Shown here in pieces: positions 62,096 to 64,000 of a stretch of 64,000 nt of DNA. The stretch is from the NCBI RefSeq assembly GCF_030813715.1, contig NZ_JAUSUZ010000001.1, forward strand, positions 3,534,001-3,598,000. The letters are read 5' to 3'. The DNA is from Catenuloplanes indicus. Its GTDB lineage: Bacteria > Actinomycetota > Actinomycetes > Mycobacteriales > Micromonosporaceae. The notes under the pieces were generated by a model. The model was not told the origin of the DNA. It worked only from the letters and a program-made list of their open reading frames with translations, and searched no databases. The stretch's first letter is position 1. Each line of letters starts with the position of its first letter. Both the position numbers and the translations under genes were made by a program.

Positions 62096-62704
62096 TCAGG
62101 TCAGTTCCTTGGCGATAACTTTGGCCAATGCGCGGAACGCCTTCCCACGGTGGCTGATCGCGTTCTTCTCCTCCGGCGTCAGCTCCGCGTTGGTCTTCTG
62201 CTGGCCGTCGGCGATGAAGACCGGGTCGTAGCCGAACCCGCCCTCGCCGCGCGGCGCACGCAGCAGCCGGCCGGTCATCCGGCCGTCCACCAGGTGCTCC
62301 TTGCCGCCGGGCAGGACCAGCGCGGCCGCGCAGACGAACGCGGCGCCGCGGTGCTGCTCCGGCACGTCGCCGATCTGGGCGAGCACCAGGTCGGTGTTGG
62401 CCCGGTCGTCGCCGTGCCGGCCGGACCAGCGCGCGCTGAACACGCCGGGCATGCCGGAGAGCGCGTCCACGGTCAGGCCGGAGTCGTCCGCGACCGTGGG
62501 CAGGCCGGTGTGCCGGACACCCTCACGCGCCTTGATCAACGCGTTCTCGCCGAACGTCAGCCCGGACTCCGGGACCTCCGGGTACTCCGGCACCGAGTCG
62601 AGGCCGACCAGCTGGACGCGGCTGGCGCCGAGCGCTGCGTCCAGGATGCTCTGCAGCTCGGTGAGCTTCTTCGCGTTCCGCGTGGCCAGGAGCAGTTTCG
62701 TCAT
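62096..62704 (-). CDS. rdgB: XTP/dITP diphosphatase
   Basis: 202 residues. [15 protein letters not shown] nucleotide-binding start, [10 protein letters not shown], and [12 protein letters not shown] with [13 protein letters not shown]-terminal FGYDPVFI and ISHRGKAFR. House-cleaning of deaminated purine triphosphates. Overlaps rph by 4 bp; the rph-rdgB pair is standard. Confidence 0.97.
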   Translation of the reverse strand: MTKLLLATRNAKKLTELQSILDAALGASRVQLVGLDSVPEYPEVPESGLTFGENALIKAREGVRHTGLPTVADDSGLTVDALSGMPGVFSARWSGRHGDDRANTDLVLAQIGDVPEQHRGAAFVCAAALVLPGGKEHLVDGRMTGRLLRAPRGEGGFGYDPVFIADGQQKTNAELTPEEKNAISHRGKAFRALAKVIAKELT

Positions 62705-63432
62705 GCCGAGAGCGCCTTCCGCTGAGCCTCCGCCAGGTCGGCGCAGCCGGCCACGCCGAGGTCGAGCAGCGCGTCGAGCTGTGCGCGCCCGAAGACGGTC
62801 GCCTCGCCGGTGCCCTGAACCTCGACGAAGTCGCCCTCGCCGGTGCAGACGATGTTCATGTCCACATCGGCCGCCACATCCTCGGTGTAGCACAGATCGA
62901 GGCGCGGTTCACCGCCGATCAAGCCCACGCTGACCGCGGCCACGGACCGGTGCACGACCTTCTCCACGGTACGGCCGCCGAGCATCTTCTTCCCGGACAT
63001 CCAGGTGACCGCGTCGTGCAGTGCCACGTAGGCACCGGTGATCGCGGCGGTGCGGGTGCCGCCGTCCGCGTTCAGCACGTCGCAGTCCAGCACGATCGAG
63101 TTCTCGCCGAGCGCCTTGAGGTCGACGCAGGCGCGCAGGCTGCGGCCGATCAGCCGGGAGATCTCGTGGGTGCGTCCGCCGATCCGGCCCTTCACGCTCT
63201 CCCTGTCGGACCGGGAGTTGGTGGCGCGCGGCAGCATCGCGTACTCCGCGGTCACCCAGCCGAGGCCGGAGCCCTTCCGCCAGCGTGGCACCCCCTCGGT
63301 GACGCTGGCGGTGCAGAGCACCCGGGTAGCGCCGAACTCGACCAGCACCGACCCTTCCGGATTGGGACTCCACCGCCGGGCGATGGTCACCGGTCGGAGC
63401 TGGTCGGGCGTTCTGCCATCGGGACGAGCCAT
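62701..63432 (-). CDS. rph: Ribonuclease PH
   Basis: 243 residues. [11 protein letters not shown] start, [57 protein letters not shown] and the [16 protein letters not shown] phosphate-site region. Trims tRNA 3' ends by phosphorolysis. Confidence 0.98.
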   Translation of the reverse strand: MARPDGRTPDQLRPVTIARRWSPNPEGSVLVEFGATRVLCTASVTEGVPRWRKGSGLGWVTAEYAMLPRATNSRSDRESVKGRIGGRTHEISRLIGRSLRACVDLKALGENSIVLDCDVLNADGGTRTAAITGAYVALHDAVTWMSGKKMLGGRTVEKVVHRSVAAVSVGLIGGEPRLDLCYTEDVAADVDMNIVCTGEGDFVEVQGTGEATVFGRAQLDALLDLGVAGCADLAEAQRKALSA

Positions 63433-63441
63433 GGCGGAAGC

Positions 63442-64000
63442 CTATTCGCTGGCCACCGAGCGCTGTTCGCGGGTGTCCTGGCGCGCGCCGTGCGCCCGCA
63501 GGAAGCCCTCGATCGCGGCCGGCCAGCCGAACTGCTCGGCCCGGGCCCGCGCGGCCGTCCGGCGCTCCCGCTCCGGCCGGTCCAGCAGCTCCTTCACGCC
63601 GTCCGCGAATGCCGCGCCGGTGCCGGCCACCGCCATGCCGGCGTCGCCGACCACCTCGGGCAGCGCGCTGGCCGCGTTCACCACCACCGGCGTGCCGCAG
63701 GCCAGCGCCTCCAGCGCGGCCAGGCCGAACGTCTCCACCGGCCCGGGTGCGATCGCGACGTCCGCGCTGGCCAGCAGCCCGGCGACGGTGGCACGGTCGT
63801 TGATGAAGCCGGCGAACCGGACCGGCAGCCGCGCCGCCTTGTAGGCCAGCGCGGCACGCCGCGGGCCGTCACCGACCACCACCAGCGACGCCTTGACGCC
63901 GGATGCGAGCAGCGCGCCCAGCGCGTCGATCGCCAGCTCCGGCCGCTTCTCCGGGGAGAGGCGGCTGCAGTGCACGAGCAGCGCCTCGTCGTCCCGGGCG
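63442..64000 (-). CDS. GT4-family glycosyltransferase, N-terminal part outside window
   Basis: Only the C-terminal 186 codons are visible; the frame stays open to the right edge. CSRLSPEKRPELAIDALGAL, VVVGDGPRR, and the EX7E motif ETFGLAALEAL mark the nucleotide-sugar-binding half of GT-B family 4. Donor and acceptor unknown. Lies 9 nt after rph in reverse order, so rph may be read from it. Confidence 0.88.
   Translation of the reverse strand, partial: ARDDEALLVHCSRLSPEKRPELAIDALGALLASGVKASLVVVGDGPRRAALAYKAARLPVRFAGFINDRATVAGLLASADVAIAPGPVETFGLAALEALACGTPVVVNAASALPEVVGDAGMAVAGTGAAFADGVKELLDRPERERRTAARARAEQFGWPAAIEGFLRAHGARQDTREQRSVASE

Noticed and set aside
1-64000. CRISPR array or prophage
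   Set aside because: No regularly spaced direct repeats with unique spacers, and no phage structural, integrase or lysis genes.

Overview
The window is about 72-73% G+C chromosomal DNA from a filamentous-type actinobacterium, most likely Micromonosporaceae (Actinoplanes/Catenuloplanes-like). The family-level placement is inference. It rests on GTG starts, a GlnR-type nitrogen regulator, SigE-family ECF sigma factors, Ser/Thr kinases with lectin sectors, DUF1996 and expansin-type secreted proteins, and many leaderless promoters (TAnnnT 6-7 nt before the start codon). No IS element, prophage or CRISPR array is visible.

Layout. 1-3.1 kb: purine catabolism (fused 2Fe-2S/molybdopterin dehydrogenase plus guanine-deaminase-like enzyme). 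3.1-12.9 kb: signalling genes, including a 1549-residue kinase/AAA/GAF/GGDEF protein, a membrane kinase with a ricin-type lectin, and a GntR regulator divergent from an M20 peptidase with matching operator-like sites. 13-16.5 kb: cell-wall enzymes. 16.5-17.5 kb: gene-free, decayed-looking DNA with palindromes. 17.5-21 kb: two paralogous L,D-transpeptidases between two inverted, promoter-containing copies of tRNA-Lys(CTT). 21-30.5 kb: DUF1996 protein, tRNA-His, oligoribonuclease, a repeat-rich membrane protein, a YcnI-CopCD copper operon and a MauE/DsbA-like thiol operon. 30.6-33.1 kb: a four-gene cbiMNQO cobalt/nickel ECF transporter preceded by a Nur-box-like site, divergent from a Bcp peroxiredoxin.

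34.2-39.9 kb is an accessory island. It begins with a frameshifted HNH gene and an unusual class-I tRNA with anticodon TAG. It then holds an EndoU-like toxin remnant with a putative immunity gene, an RNase-A-like toxin followed by two paralogous putative immunity genes, and the most interesting locus of the window. That locus is a uracil-DNA-glycosylase-like/ADP-ribosyltransferase fusion divergently paired with a macro-domain protein. The pair shares a perfect 28-bp inverted repeat that carries both -10 boxes and both start codons. I propose it as a candidate toxin-antitoxin or anti-phage ADP-ribosylation system.

40-48.9 kb: glnR, then a giant MoxR-like ATPase, a flotillin and an NfeD/YqiJ-like membrane protein in one operon. 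49-58.4 kb: GNAT, expansin, then a complete histidine utilisation operon (RpiR regulator, hutU, an M20 amidohydrolase, hutF, hutI, hutH) in which the M20 enzyme takes the place of hutG. 58.4-64 kb: ECF sigma factor with its partner, a GGCT-like protein, soluble transhydrogenase, rdgB-rph and a partial glycosyltransferase. Several nitrogen-release pathways (purine, histidine, amide) lie in the same window as glnR. A 50-90 bp interspersed repeat occurs at five or six intergenic positions.
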